Positions 1-7,926 of a stretch of DNA of 64,000 bases are shown here, piece by piece; the stretch's first letter is position 1; each line of letters starts with the position of its first letter. The translations under genes were made by a program, and so were the position numbers. The notes below the pieces were generated by a model. It was not told where the DNA came from. It saw nothing but the letters and a program-made list of their open reading frames with translations, and ran no database searches. The DNA is from Nocardia transvalensis NBRC 15921 (GTDB lineage: Bacteria; Actinomycetota; Actinomycetes; Mycobacteriales; Mycobacteriaceae). The stretch covers positions 17,558-81,557 of the forward strand of contig NZ_BAGL01000018.1 of the NCBI RefSeq assembly GCF_000308875.1, in the 5' to 3' direction.

Positions 1-1
1 C

Positions 2-1006
2 GCGCTGGTGGGCGCGGGGGTTGCTGTCGTCTCGTGTTCGTCCGAGTCATCACCCGGGGATGCGGGTCCATCGAGTTCAGCTGCGCGGCAACCGTATCCG
101 CAGTTTCTGGACAAGCAGACGCAAGCGGTGGTGGCTTATCGCGATACCCTCCGGGGCCTGGATCCGTGCGGGTACCTCGATGAGGCTGCGGTGAATCGGA
201 TCGGGACACCGGACTACGTCGGCGCCGACGGTGCGTTCAGCACCTGTTCGGTGATGTTCGGTGAGCCGGTGGGCGCCAAGGAGATCGTGAGCATCAGCGT
301 GGCGATGTCCTCGCGCAGTACCGGGACATCGGGTAAGCCGGTGACGGTGGGCGACACGACGGTGCAGGTCACCGACTCGCGTGATTTCTGTAGCGCCTAT
401 CTCCCGGTAGACGACAAGATGAGTCTTCGGTTCCAGGTGACGACCAAGGGCGATCTCATGGACCGCGGCCCGAAGTTCGATCTGTGCCCGGAGACGGCGG
501 CGATCACGGCGGCGGCCGCTTCACACCTGGGGGACCGTCCGTTGCGTGCGAACTCGACACGCGCGCATATGAATACGAAGCTGGCGCGGTTGGATCCCTG
601 TGCGGTGCTGAGCGCCTTCGCTCAGGAGCATCCAGCCCCTTATGTGAATCCGTCGCCGAATCCGTGGGAGTGCATCGTCAACCTCGACTGGGGTGACAAT
701 TCGACCGGGCGGAATATCGAGTTCAGTTACGACTCCGACGCCAAACTCACGCGTAGTCCGGGGTCTCACGAGGTGGAGTCGCGAATAGACGGGCTTCCGA
801 CCCTGGAGGCTCCGGGCCGGCGCGGCAGCACGTACGCCGATGCGTGCCAGATCTATATCGGCACCGATCCGAACTGGGCTCCCGCCAAGGGCGTTCACGA
901 CCGCAGAACAGAAATGATCATGGTCAGTGTGCAGGGCGGTGGCTGCGATGCCGCCCGGACCGTAGCCACCGAGACCGTGCGCCTGTACAAGCAACTGCCG
1001 GAGTAA
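2..1006 (+). CDS. DUF3558-family lipoprotein, 5' end cut by the window
   Basis: The reading frame is open from the first bases of the window, so the true start lies upstream. The first visible residues are the tail of a lipoprotein signal peptide ending in a VVSC lipobox followed by a Ser-rich linker. The mature part has two similar halves. Each begins with an LDPC motif (LRGLDPCGYLD near residue 50 and LARLDPCAVLSAF near residue 195) and contains further paired cysteines, which is typical of DUF3558 proteins common in Nocardia, Streptomyces and mycobacteria. It is probably anchored on the outer face of the cytoplasmic membrane. Its molecular function is unknown. It converges on the PRC-barrel gene, with a hairpin between them. 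Confidence 0.8.
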   Translation, partial: ALVGAGVAVVSCSSESSPGDAGPSSSAARQPYPQFLDKQTQAVVAYRDTLRGLDPCGYLDEAAVNRIGTPDYVGADGAFSTCSVMFGEPVGAKEIVSISVAMSSRSTGTSGKPVTVGDTTVQVTDSRDFCSAYLPVDDKMSLRFQVTTKGDLMDRGPKFDLCPETAAITAAAASHLGDRPLRANSTRAHMNTKLARLDPCAVLSAFAQEHPAPYVNPSPNPWECIVNLDWGDNSTGRNIEFSYDSDAKLTRSPGSHEVESRIDGLPTLEAPGRRGSTYADACQIYIGTDPNWAPAKGVHDRRTEMIMVSVQGGGCDAARTVATETVRLYKQLPE

Positions 1007-1019
1007 CCTCCGCACCTTT

Positions 1020-1049
1020 CCCGCCGGACGGCACGGGCCGCCCGGCGGG
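1020..1049. terminator. Hairpin between convergent genes
   Basis: CCCGCCGG at 1020-1027 pairs perfectly with CCGGCGGG at 1042-1049 around a 14-nt loop. It lies between the stop codons of the DUF3558 and PRC-barrel genes, so it could end transcription in both directions. There is no U-tract, so it may act only as a transcript-end structure. Confidence 0.5.
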
Positions 1050-1060
1050 CTGGGGGTGGG

Positions 1061-1831
1061 TCAGCGGTCCTTGTCGTGCCGCTGCTCGGGGTCTACGCCC
1101 TCGGTATCGATGCGTTCCTTGCGCAGGTTCTCGGAGACCGTGCGGTGGTCCTCGACCTCCTCGACGCCGAGGCGGACGCGCTCGACGGGCACGGATTCCT
1201 TGTGGACGTTCACCCGATCGGCGTGCAGGGTGACCTCCTGCTCCTGCTCACCCATCCGGGCCGAGCGCACCTCCGACGGGTCGGTGATGGGTTCGCGTTC
1301 GACGTACACCTCCTCGTGCGTGGTGGGCACATCGACCGTCTGTTCCTCGGTGACAACGTATTTGCGCAGCCGGGCCTTGCCGACCTCTTCCCGCTCGGTG
1401 CCGATCTCGAGCCGTTCCTCCGAGCGAACCATCTCGTCCCCGCCGTGCCCGTGGGTCATCGGCTCGTCGGGTCCGGGGCGGATCTGCTGGCGGCCGTAGG
1501 CGTTCCATCCGGCCTGGCGGGGGTCGATGCCGTAGTGCGCGAACAATTCCTGTTCGCCCGCGCGGCTGATGTGGCCGTCGTCGTCCAGGTAGGGCGCGGA
1601 CTTCACGTGCTCCTTGTCCACCCGGACCTGCAATGTCCCGGCGTCCGCCTGATGCTGGGCGCCGGCCAGCGGGACCATGGAGTCGCCGCTGAACAGGCCG
1701 GTCGACACCGCGGCCCAGGTCGGTGTGCCGGTGTCGTTGTCGAGATAGATCTTCTTGACCTTGCCGATCTTCTCGCCGGCCGAGTCGTACATGGTGTTGC
1801 CGATGACGGAATCCAAGGTTGCGTTGGTCAT
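1061..1831 (-). CDS. PRC-barrel / DUF2382 stress-response protein
   Basis: This 256-residue protein has an N-terminal PRC-barrel (about residues 5-80, starting TLDSVIGNTMYDSAGEKIGKV). A linker follows, and then a highly charged C-terminal DUF2382 domain (about 125-250) with repeated EEV/VERE/RV segments. The same architecture is annotated as a general stress protein in actinobacteria, cyanobacteria and Deinococcus; its biochemical activity is not known. It is predicted to be cytoplasmic, with no signal peptide or membrane segment. The ATG is preceded by a strong GAGGAGG ribosome-binding site. The gene is divergent from the first ECF module. Confidence 0.8.
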   Translation of the reverse strand: MTNATLDSVIGNTMYDSAGEKIGKVKKIYLDNDTGTPTWAAVSTGLFSGDSMVPLAGAQHQADAGTLQVRVDKEHVKSAPYLDDDGHISRAGEQELFAHYGIDPRQAGWNAYGRQQIRPGPDEPMTHGHGGDEMVRSEERLEIGTEREEVGKARLRKYVVTEEQTVDVPTTHEEVYVEREPITDPSEVRSARMGEQEQEVTLHADRVNVHKESVPVERVRLGVEEVEDHRTVSENLRKERIDTEGVDPEQRHDKDR

Positions 1832-2178
1832 GATTCCTCCTCACGCGCACCGTGTGATTCGGGTGTGGGTAGTGATCAGTTGCCGACGAGCACACGCGCG
1901 GTCCGGATGAGTAGCGATCGCGCCGTACTCCATCGACCAGTGGCTTCGGCGATCGCCGGATGGTTGTCCCCCAGATGCCGGTCGATCGTCAGCTACATCT
2001 TGGCAAGTACCCGGGAGTGGGGTGGTCAAACGGGGGTGCCGCGCCCGTTGTGTGGATCTCCCGGTCAGGGGGTGATGGCTCGCGAGAAAAATTTCGGGGG
2101 CGTGTCGATATGCCGTCTTCCCCGTTCGACCTATGCGTGAGAGGGTCCGACAGGGGCCCGAGAGCCGAGGAGACAACC
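1832..2178. other. Intergenic region without a convincing gene (347 bp)
   Basis: This gap separates the divergent PRC-barrel gene and the first YCII/ECF module. Open frames that cross it have no plausible start context or protein character. The only element I can support is the ECF42-type promoter near its right end, listed separately. The rest presumably holds the promoter of the PRC-barrel gene. Confidence 0.5.
2103..2130 (+). promoter_or_regulatory. Putative ECF42-type promoter of the first YCII/ECF module
   Basis: TGTCGA (2103-2108), an 18-nt spacer and CGAC (2127-2130) lie about 50 nt upstream of the YCII start. This matches the bipartite motif I recall for ECF42 sigma factors (TGTCGA at -35 and CGA/TC at -10). 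The second YCII/ECF module has the same arrangement, which argues against chance. It suggests that each sigma factor transcribes its own operon. Confidence 0.6.
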
Positions 2179-2598
2179 GTGAAGTACATGCTGATCATGC
2201 GTGCCACTGACGAGGCGTGGGCGAAGATGGCCGATGTCGACTTCAACGAGGTGCTCGACACCATGGGCCGCTTCAACGACGAGCTGATCCGGGCGGGCGT
2301 GCTGCTCGCCGCGGAGGGTCTCGACGACGCGCAGAAGGGCGTGGTCGTCGACTACTCCTCCGAGACGCCGGTGGTCACCGACGGACCGTACGGCGAGACC
2401 AAGGAGCTGTTCGGCGGGTACTACATCCTCAATGTGGCGTCCCAGGAGGAGGCCGTCGAGTGGGCCAAGCGGATGCCGATGACCGGTCCGGGCATCAAGA
2501 CGGAGATCCGGAGGGTCCCCAGCATCGACGAGTTCCCGCAGGACAATCAGTGGGTCAAGAAGGAGCGGGAGTGGCGCGAGGCCACCGGCCAGCTCTGA
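2179..2598 (+). CDS. YCII-related DGPF-motif protein
   Basis: This is a 139-residue protein of the YCII/DGPF family. It starts KYMLIMRAT and carries the diagnostic DGPYGETKELFGGYYIL segment in its middle. The fold is a ferredoxin-like alpha/beta dimer; its function is unknown, but such genes are the standard genomic partners of ECF42 sigma factors. The GTG start at 2179 was chosen because a GAGGAG ribosome-binding site lies just upstream and homologues begin with this MKYM sequence. The open frame itself runs further upstream without family similarity. The stop codon overlaps or abuts the sigma factor start, so the two genes are probably translationally coupled. Confidence 0.88.
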   Translation: MKYMLIMRATDEAWAKMADVDFNEVLDTMGRFNDELIRAGVLLAAEGLDDAQKGVVVDYSSETPVVTDGPYGETKELFGGYYILNVASQEEAVEWAKRMPMTGPGIKTEIRRVPSIDEFPQDNQWVKKEREWREATGQL

Positions 2599-3935
2599 GC
2601 GGGCCGGTCGATCCCGCGAGCCGCGCGGATGTGGCCGCGGTCTGGCGGATCGAATCCGCGCGGATCGTCGGCGCGCTGGCGCGCTACACGGGTGATTTCG
2701 CGCTGGCCGAGGATCTCGCGCAGGAGGCCCTCGCCGAGGCACTCGTCACCTGGCCGCGCGACGGTGCGCCGCGCAATCCCGCGGGATGGCTGCTCACCGT
2801 CGCCCGGCGGCGCGCGATCGACGGGTTCCGCCGCCGCGCCGCCCTCGACGACAGGTATGCCGCCCTCGCTCGCGACTTGAGTGAGGGCGGCATCGTCGCT
2901 GGCGGCGCGGGCACGTCGAGGAGTAACGGGGTGGGCGCGGCGGCGAGTGAGGATGCGGGGACGTCGGCACATGGCGACACAGACATGCTGTGGGACCCGG
3001 ACCTGATCGACGACGACGTCCTCGCCCTCATGTTCATCTCCTGCCACCCCGTGCTGTCGCGGGAGGCGAGGGTCGCGCTGACCCTGCGCGTGGTCGGGGG
3101 CCTGACCAGCGACGAGATCGCCAAGGCCTGCCTGGTGCCGACCGCGACCGCGCAGGCCAGGATTACTCGGGCCAAGAAGACCCTCGCCGCGGCCCGGGTG
3201 CCGTTCGAGGTGCCGCCGCCCGAGGAGCGGGCCGGGCGGCTCGTCTCGGTGCTCAGCGTGATCTACGTGATCTTCACCGAGGGGTCCTCGGCCAGTTCCG
3301 GCGACGCGCTGATCCGGGTCGATCTCGCCCGCGAGGCACAGCGTCTCGCGCGCGTGCTGTCCCGGCTGATGCCCCGGGAGCCCGAGGTGCACGGACTGCT
3401 GGCGCTGCTCGAACTCACCGCGGCCCGCTTCCCCGCGCGCACCGGTCCGGACGGCGAACCGATCCTGCTCGAGCAGCAGGACCGGCGTCGCTGGGACCGG
3501 GCCGCGATCGTCCGGGGACGGGCCGCCCTGGCGCGCGCGGCGCAGGTCGGCCGCGGGCTCGGAACCTACGGCCTCCAGGCGGCGATCGCCGAATGTCATT
3601 GTGTGGCACCGTCGGTCGAGGAGACCGACTGGGAACGCGTCGTGCTCCTGTACGAGGCGCTGGGCCGGCTCGCGCCGTCACCGGTGGTCGAACTCAACCG
3701 GGCGGTCGCGGTCGCCATGGCACAGGGTCCGGCCGCCGCGCTGTCGATCGTCGACGAACTGGCGGCGTCCGGAGCCTTGCCGACCTCGCACCTGCTGCCC
3801 ACCGTGCGCGGGGAACTGCTGACCCGTTTGGGCCGCACCTCCGAGGCGCGCGCGGAACTGGAGCACGCCGCCCGGCTGTGCGCCAACGAGCGCGAGCGGT
3901 CGGTGCTCGAACGCAAGATCGGTGCCTTGGGCTGA
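2571..3935 (+). CDS. ECF42-type RNA polymerase sigma factor
   Basis: The protein has sigma region 2 near its N terminus (YTGDFALAEDLAQEALAEAL) and region 4 (LTSDEIAKACLVPTATAQARITRAKK). A long C-terminal extension of about 200 residues resembles the TPR-like/DUF6596 extension of the ECF42 group. Family members usually begin close to the SGPVDPASRADVAAVWRIE segment. The codon at that point is CTG (2595), overlapping the YCII stop as CTGA. The nearest ordinary starts are GTG 2571, inside the YCII gene behind AGGAGCGG, and GTG 2631. I give 2571, but the start is uncertain. Regions 2 and 4 are separated by an unusual Gly/Ser/Ala-rich insert of about 35 residues (near 2880-2985). The regulon is not known. 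Confidence 0.85.
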   Translation: MARGHRPALSGPVDPASRADVAAVWRIESARIVGALARYTGDFALAEDLAQEALAEALVTWPRDGAPRNPAGWLLTVARRRAIDGFRRRAALDDRYAALARDLSEGGIVAGGAGTSRSNGVGAAASEDAGTSAHGDTDMLWDPDLIDDDVLALMFISCHPVLSREARVALTLRVVGGLTSDEIAKACLVPTATAQARITRAKKTLAAARVPFEVPPPEERAGRLVSVLSVIYVIFTEGSSASSGDALIRVDLAREAQRLARVLSRLMPREPEVHGLLALLELTAARFPARTGPDGEPILLEQQDRRRWDRAAIVRGRAALARAAQVGRGLGTYGLQAAIAECHCVAPSVEETDWERVVLLYEALGRLAPSPVVELNRAVAVAMAQGPAAALSIVDELAASGALPTSHLLPTVRGELLTRLGRTSEARAELEHAARLCANERERSVLERKIGALG

Positions 3936-3948
3936 TACCCAAGGCACC
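3921..3948 (+). terminator. Perfect hairpin over the sigma factor stop codon
   Basis: GGTGCCTTGGG (3921-3931) pairs perfectly with CCCAAGGCACC (3938-3948) around a 6-nt loop that contains the TGA stop. It likely terminates the first ECF operon, although the U-tract is missing. Confidence 0.55.
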
Positions 3949-3982
3949 GAACAACTCAGGGGAGCAATGCTTCCCGCACGGC

Positions 3983-4183
3983 TCAGCGACCGCTGTGGCT
4001 GTGCTGCCCGCCGCGCGATTTGGCCGCGGTGGGCTGGGCGGCGGCGCCCTTCCGGCCGGCCTCCGACGGATCGGCGCTGTGTGCCGAGCCGAAGCTGCCG
4101 GTACTGGCCAGGCCGCCCTTGCGTGCTTGCTTAGCGGTGTCCGGCCGATTACCGAACTGGCCGCGATTCTTGGGATTCGGCAT
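3983..4183 (-). CDS. Small KGG-type stress-associated protein
   Basis: This is a 66-residue, very hydrophilic protein rich in Gly, Ser, Ala, Asn and Lys. It starts MPNPKNRGQFGN and contains KQARKGG, which resembles the KGG motif of GsiB-like stress-induced or desiccation-type proteins. No membrane segment or globular domain is visible, so it is probably intrinsically disordered. The ATG at 4183 is chosen over an upstream extension because an excellent GGAGAGGAGG ribosome-binding site precedes it by 7 nt. Function by family is only tentative. Confidence 0.6.
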   Translation of the reverse strand: MPNPKNRGQFGNRPDTAKQARKGGLASTGSFGSAHSADPSEAGRKGAAAQPTAAKSRGGQHSHSGR

Positions 4184-4280
4184 GGTCGTCCCTCCTCTCC
4201 GATCCTCAGTAGGAGCCACGAGGGGCTCGTTACGCGTGTGCCCGGACATCGGGGAGTCAAACGGCGCGACGGAAATACAT

Positions 4281-5588
4281 TTAGCGGCGGGAGCCGCCCG
4301 TCAGCTTCCAGGCCGCGACGGTGAGCACCAGCGCCGCCGCCAGCCCGCCGACGATCAGGATCGTCAGCAGATTCTCGTTGTGGTGCTCCTCCGTGGTGGC
4401 CGAGCCGGTGTCGCGCGGCGGCGGGGAGGCCACGGCCACATTGGTATTCGACGAGGTCGACGCCTCGTCCGGCAGGGTGCCGACGGAGGCGTCCGAAGCC
4501 AGCGCGAAGCCGTAGTCGAGCAGGCGCGCCGCCTGCTCGGGCGGGCGGATGGGCAGCACGTCGGCCTTCAGCAGGGTCACGACGAGCCGGTGCCCGTTGC
4601 GCTCGGCGGCGGTGACGAAGGTCTGGCGGGCGTCGTCGGTGTATCCCGTCTTGCCGCCGAGGGTGCCCTCGTAGTCGTAGAGCAGATGGTTGTCGTTGGC
4701 GATCGGGAAGCCGGGATGGTCCTGATCGCCGGGGATCTTCGGATCGGCCGGGAAGCCGGGGAAGTCGACCTGCTCGGTGTGAATCAGCTCGGCGAAGGTC
4801 GGAATCGACATCGCCTCGCGGAACAGCGCGGCCAGGTCGTAGGGCGACGTGCTCATGCCGGGACCGTCCAGGCCGGACGGGGTGGCGGCGCGAGTATCCA
4901 AGGCGTGCAACCGCTTTGCCAGGTCGTTCATCTTGGCGACGGTCGCCTTCTCGCCGCCGAGCTGTGCCGCGACGGCGTGCGCGGCGTCGTTGCCGGAACA
5001 CATGATCAGCGCCTGCATCAGCTGCTTGTTGGTGTAGCGGCCGCCGGGGCCGATGCCCACGCGGGTGCCGTCGGCGTTGGCGTCCTCCTGGGTGCCCACC
5101 ACCACCTTGTTCAGGTCCAGGCTGCGCAGGGCGACCGCGGCCAGCAGCACCTTGATGGTGGAGGCGGGCCGGTAGCGGCCGTGCGGATCCTTCGCGGCCA
5201 GCACCCGGCCGCTGTCGAGGTCGGCGACGAGCCAGCCGGTGGCCGAGATGTCGGCGGGCACCGGTGGCGCGCCGTCGGGCAGCACCAGCCCGCACCCGCC
5301 CAGTTTGTCGCCGCCGATCGGGGGCGACGGGACGGGGAGGGGCGCGGGGGCCTCCTCGCCCGGCTCGGGGACCTCGGAGGTGTCGATCGCCGGCGGCGTT
5401 GCCGTCTTGTTCGGGCAGCCGTCGGTATTGGGCGTGGTGAACGGCGCCGTGGTGGAGGCGGACGGAGCAGCCGCGGCGAGGGGCGCGACGGCGCCGGTCG
5501 CGGCGGTGGCGCCGATGAGCCCGGACGCCAGCGCGGCGGCCGCGAACGAAATGGGGCGGCGGAAGCGCCGGGACATGCACGTACTCAT
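4281..5588 (-). CDS. D-alanyl-D-alanine carboxypeptidase (PBP5/DacB-like)
   Basis: This is a peptidoglycan carboxypeptidase of the peptidase S11 family that trims the terminal D-Ala of pentapeptide stems outside the membrane. From the ATG at 5588 the protein is 435 residues with a signal peptide (MSRRFRRPISFAAAALASG). A Pro-rich linker follows, and then a catalytic domain with all three penicillin-binding motifs: STIK (Ser143, Lys146), SGN (198-200) and KTG (313-315). A C-terminal hydrophobic segment (about 405-427) ending in SRR suggests membrane anchoring. A TAAGCT hexamer 8 nt before the start may be a -10 element. The gene is divergent from the MFS exporter. Confidence 0.9.
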   Translation of the reverse strand: MSTCMSRRFRRPISFAAAALASGLIGATAATGAVAPLAAAAPSASTTAPFTTPNTDGCPNKTATPPAIDTSEVPEPGEEAPAPLPVPSPPIGGDKLGGCGLVLPDGAPPVPADISATGWLVADLDSGRVLAAKDPHGRYRPASTIKVLLAAVALRSLDLNKVVVGTQEDANADGTRVGIGPGGRYTNKQLMQALIMCSGNDAAHAVAAQLGGEKATVAKMNDLAKRLHALDTRAATPSGLDGPGMSTSPYDLAALFREAMSIPTFAELIHTEQVDFPGFPADPKIPGDQDHPGFPIANDNHLLYDYEGTLGGKTGYTDDARQTFVTAAERNGHRLVVTLLKADVLPIRPPEQAARLLDYGFALASDASVGTLPDEASTSSNTNVAVASPPPRDTGSATTEEHHNENLLTILIVGGLAAALVLTVAAWKLTGGSRR

Positions 5589-5705
5589 CGCCTGCGAGCT
5601 TATGCGGCGCCGCGTCGTAGCGCTCCCGGCCGTCCCCACTGGGACATCCAGGTATTGACATACCCTACAAACTGGAAGCTACTATCAAAATAGATAAACC
5701 TCCAA

Positions 5706-7283
5706 ATGATTGGAACTGTCATGAAGACCTTGAAGTCGCGGGAGGGGATCGCGGCCGTGGGTACGGCGGGCGAGACCGGCGGCAAGGCGCGCTGGCTGGC
5801 GCTGGGCGCCCTGGCGGTCGCGATGCTGACCATCGGATTGGACACCACGGTGCTGGTGGTGGCGCTGCCCACGATGGCCGTCGATCTCAGCGCGAATACC
5901 GCTGCGCTGCAATGGTTCACAACCGCGTACACGCTGGCGCTGGCGGCTTTCATGCTGCCCGCGGGCGCGCTCGGCGACCGCTACGGCCGCAAGAAGTTCC
6001 TGCTCGTCGCGCTGGCGGTGTTCGGGGCGGCCTCGGTCTGGTGTGCGCTGGCGAGTTCGTCGGGTGAGCTGATCGCGGCCCGGGCGGTACTGGGCATCGC
6101 GGCCGCGACCATGATGCCGCTGTCGATGTCGGTGTTGCCGACGATGTTCCCCGAACCGGCGGAACGGCAACGGGCATTGACGATCTGGGTCACCTCGACC
6201 GCGATCGGACTGCCGCTGGGGCCGATCGTCGGTGGCTGGCTGCTGCAGCACTTCTGGTGGGGGTCGGTCTTCTTGCTGAACGTGCCGCTGGTGATCGTCG
6301 GGCTCGCCGCGGTGGCGGCGCTGGTTCCGGAATCCCGGAGCGACAACCGGTTCCCGATCGATCTGCCGGGCGTGGTGCTGTCGGCGGGCGGAATGCTCGG
6401 GCTCACCTACGGATTCATCCGCTTCGGTGCGCAGGGCTGGAGCGACGGCATCGGCTGGGCGACCGTGGCGGGCGGAGTGGTCGTCCTGGCGGCGTTCGTG
6501 CTGGCGCAGCGCCGGGCCGCGCATCCGCTGGTGGATCTGGCGCTGTTCCGTGCGAACGGGTTCCGCTGGGGCACAGGGTTTTCCATCCTGGTGCAGTTCG
6601 CGATGCTGGGCCTGTTCTTCACGGTCCCGCAGTACTTCCAGGAGGTTCTCGGCACCGACTCGCTGGGCAGCGGAGTGCGCCTGCTGCCGCTGATCGGCGG
6701 CCTCGTCGTCGGCACCCGCATCGCGGACAAGCTGCTGCCGAGGTTCGGGTTGCGGGCGGTGCTCACCACCGGCTTCGCCGTGCTGACCGCGGGGCTGGTG
6801 CTGGGCGCGCTGACCTCGGTGGACAGCGGATACGGCTACACCTCGGTCTGGATCACGCTGCTCGGTGTCGGTATGGGATTCGTCATGCCCTCGGCGATGG
6901 GTATGGCGATGGGCGAACTGACCCCCGAACGCGCCGGATCCGGGTCGGCGTTGCTGCAGGCCGTGCGGCAGGCCGGAGGCACCATCGGCGTCGCGGTCCT
7001 GGGGACAGTGCTGGCCACGCAGTACCGGTCCGAGCTGGGTGGTTACAACCACGAACCGGTGTCGGACGGGGTCAGCGCGGGCGTCGCGGTGGCGCGCACG
7101 ATGGGCGATTCGGCGATGCTCGGACATGTGCAGTCGGCGTTCGTGAGTGGTATGAGCGCCATGCTGTGGGCGTGCGCCGGAATCTGTGTGATCGCGGCCG
7201 TCCTCGCGGCGATCTTCACCCGCGGCCGGGTACCGGACACTCCGGATGCCGCGGGTGCGGGACAATCTGTCCATGTCGGCTGA
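5706..7283 (+). CDS. MFS multidrug exporter, DHA2 (14-TM) family
   Basis: This 525-residue protein is full of hydrophobic helices, as expected for a 14-segment drug:H+ antiporter of the EmrB/QacA type. It contains the MFS motif A-like GALGDRYGRKK between TM2 and TM3 and the antiporter motif C-like region GLPLGPIVGGWLL. An expected role is efflux of hydrophobic or cationic compounds, with an unknown natural substrate. The downstream TetR gene overlaps its 3' end, so the pair is likely co-transcribed and self-regulated. A possible promoter, TTGACA (5655-5660) and TACTAT (5680-5685) with a long 19-bp spacer, lies in the divergent gap. A start six codons in (ATG 5721) is also possible. Confidence 0.88.
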   Translation: MIGTVMKTLKSREGIAAVGTAGETGGKARWLALGALAVAMLTIGLDTTVLVVALPTMAVDLSANTAALQWFTTAYTLALAAFMLPAGALGDRYGRKKFLLVALAVFGAASVWCALASSSGELIAARAVLGIAAATMMPLSMSVLPTMFPEPAERQRALTIWVTSTAIGLPLGPIVGGWLLQHFWWGSVFLLNVPLVIVGLAAVAALVPESRSDNRFPIDLPGVVLSAGGMLGLTYGFIRFGAQGWSDGIGWATVAGGVVVLAAFVLAQRRAAHPLVDLALFRANGFRWGTGFSILVQFAMLGLFFTVPQYFQEVLGTDSLGSGVRLLPLIGGLVVGTRIADKLLPRFGLRAVLTTGFAVLTAGLVLGALTSVDSGYGYTSVWITLLGVGMGFVMPSAMGMAMGELTPERAGSGSALLQAVRQAGGTIGVAVLGTVLATQYRSELGGYNHEPVSDGVSAGVAVARTMGDSAMLGHVQSAFVSGMSAMLWACAGICVIAAVLAAIFTRGRVPDTPDAAGAGQSVHVG

Positions 7284-7926
7284 GTCGAAGGCACCGCCAG
7301 CGCGGGCTCATGGCGGGGCGTCGCCCCGCATGGGCCTGCGTGAGCGCAAGAAGGAGCGCACCCGCCACACCATCCGCACCGAGGCGTTCCGATTGTTCCG
7401 CGAGCAGGGCTACAACGAGACGACCGTGGAACAGATCGCGGAGGCCGCGGAGGTCTCGCCGAGCACGTTCTTCCGCTATTTCCCGTCCAAGGACGAACTG
7501 GTGCTGGCCGACGATCTGGATCCGCTGATGATCGAGGCGCTGGCGCGGCAGCCGGCGGACCTGACCATGCTGGAGGCGTTCCGCAACGCCACGCAGGATA
7601 CGTTCTCGTCCATCGGCGAGGAGATGTTCGCGTTCGAGCGGCAGCGGGTGGCGCTGATCCGCTCGGTGCCGGAGCTGCGCGGCGCGCTCGCCAGGGAATT
7701 CGAGCGCAGCGTCCGGATGGTCGCGGATCTGACCGCCGAGCGGACCGGGCGCTCGCCCGACGATATCGAGGTGCGGGCCTTCGCCGGGGCCCTCATCGGC
7801 GCCGCGCAGGCGGCATTGCTCGACCGCGATCCGTTCGACAGCGAGACCGTCACGCGCGTCATGGACTTCCTCGCCGAGGGCATGCGGTTCCAGCCGGTCA
7901 CCCGCGGTCGGCCGCGGCCCCGCTGA
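7273..7926 (+). CDS. TetR-family transcriptional regulator of the MFS exporter
   Basis: This 217-residue protein has a TetR N-terminal helix-turn-helix (TVEQIAEAAEVSPSTFFRYFPSKDEL). A helical ligand-binding domain follows, with the MFTR/AcrR-like signature AFAGALIGAAQAAL near the C terminus. The ATG at 7273 overlaps the last codons of the exporter; a start at MGLRERKK (7330) is also possible. Such a position usually means repression of the linked efflux gene, relieved by the exported compound. The 3' end overlaps the convergent phenylalanine hydroxylase gene by 29 bp. Confidence 0.88.
   Translation: MSAESKAPPARAHGGASPRMGLRERKKERTRHTIRTEAFRLFREQGYNETTVEQIAEAAEVSPSTFFRYFPSKDELVLADDLDPLMIEALARQPADLTMLEAFRNATQDTFSSIGEEMFAFERQRVALIRSVPELRGALAREFERSVRMVADLTAERTGRSPDDIEVRAFAGALIGAAQAALLDRDPFDSETVTRVMDFLAEGMRFQPVTRGRPRPR

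Noticed and set aside
1841..2176. 111-codon minus-strand open frame between the PRC-barrel and YCII genes
   Set aside because: The product is low-complexity and Arg-rich with no ribosome-binding site, and it overlaps the ECF promoter.
3694..5661. 655-codon open frame on the minus strand over the sigma factor end and dacB
   Set aside because: It is an alternative frame of dacB and the sigma factor in GC-rich DNA. Its product is Arg/Pro/Gly-rich with no domain, and dacB in the other frame has all catalytic motifs.
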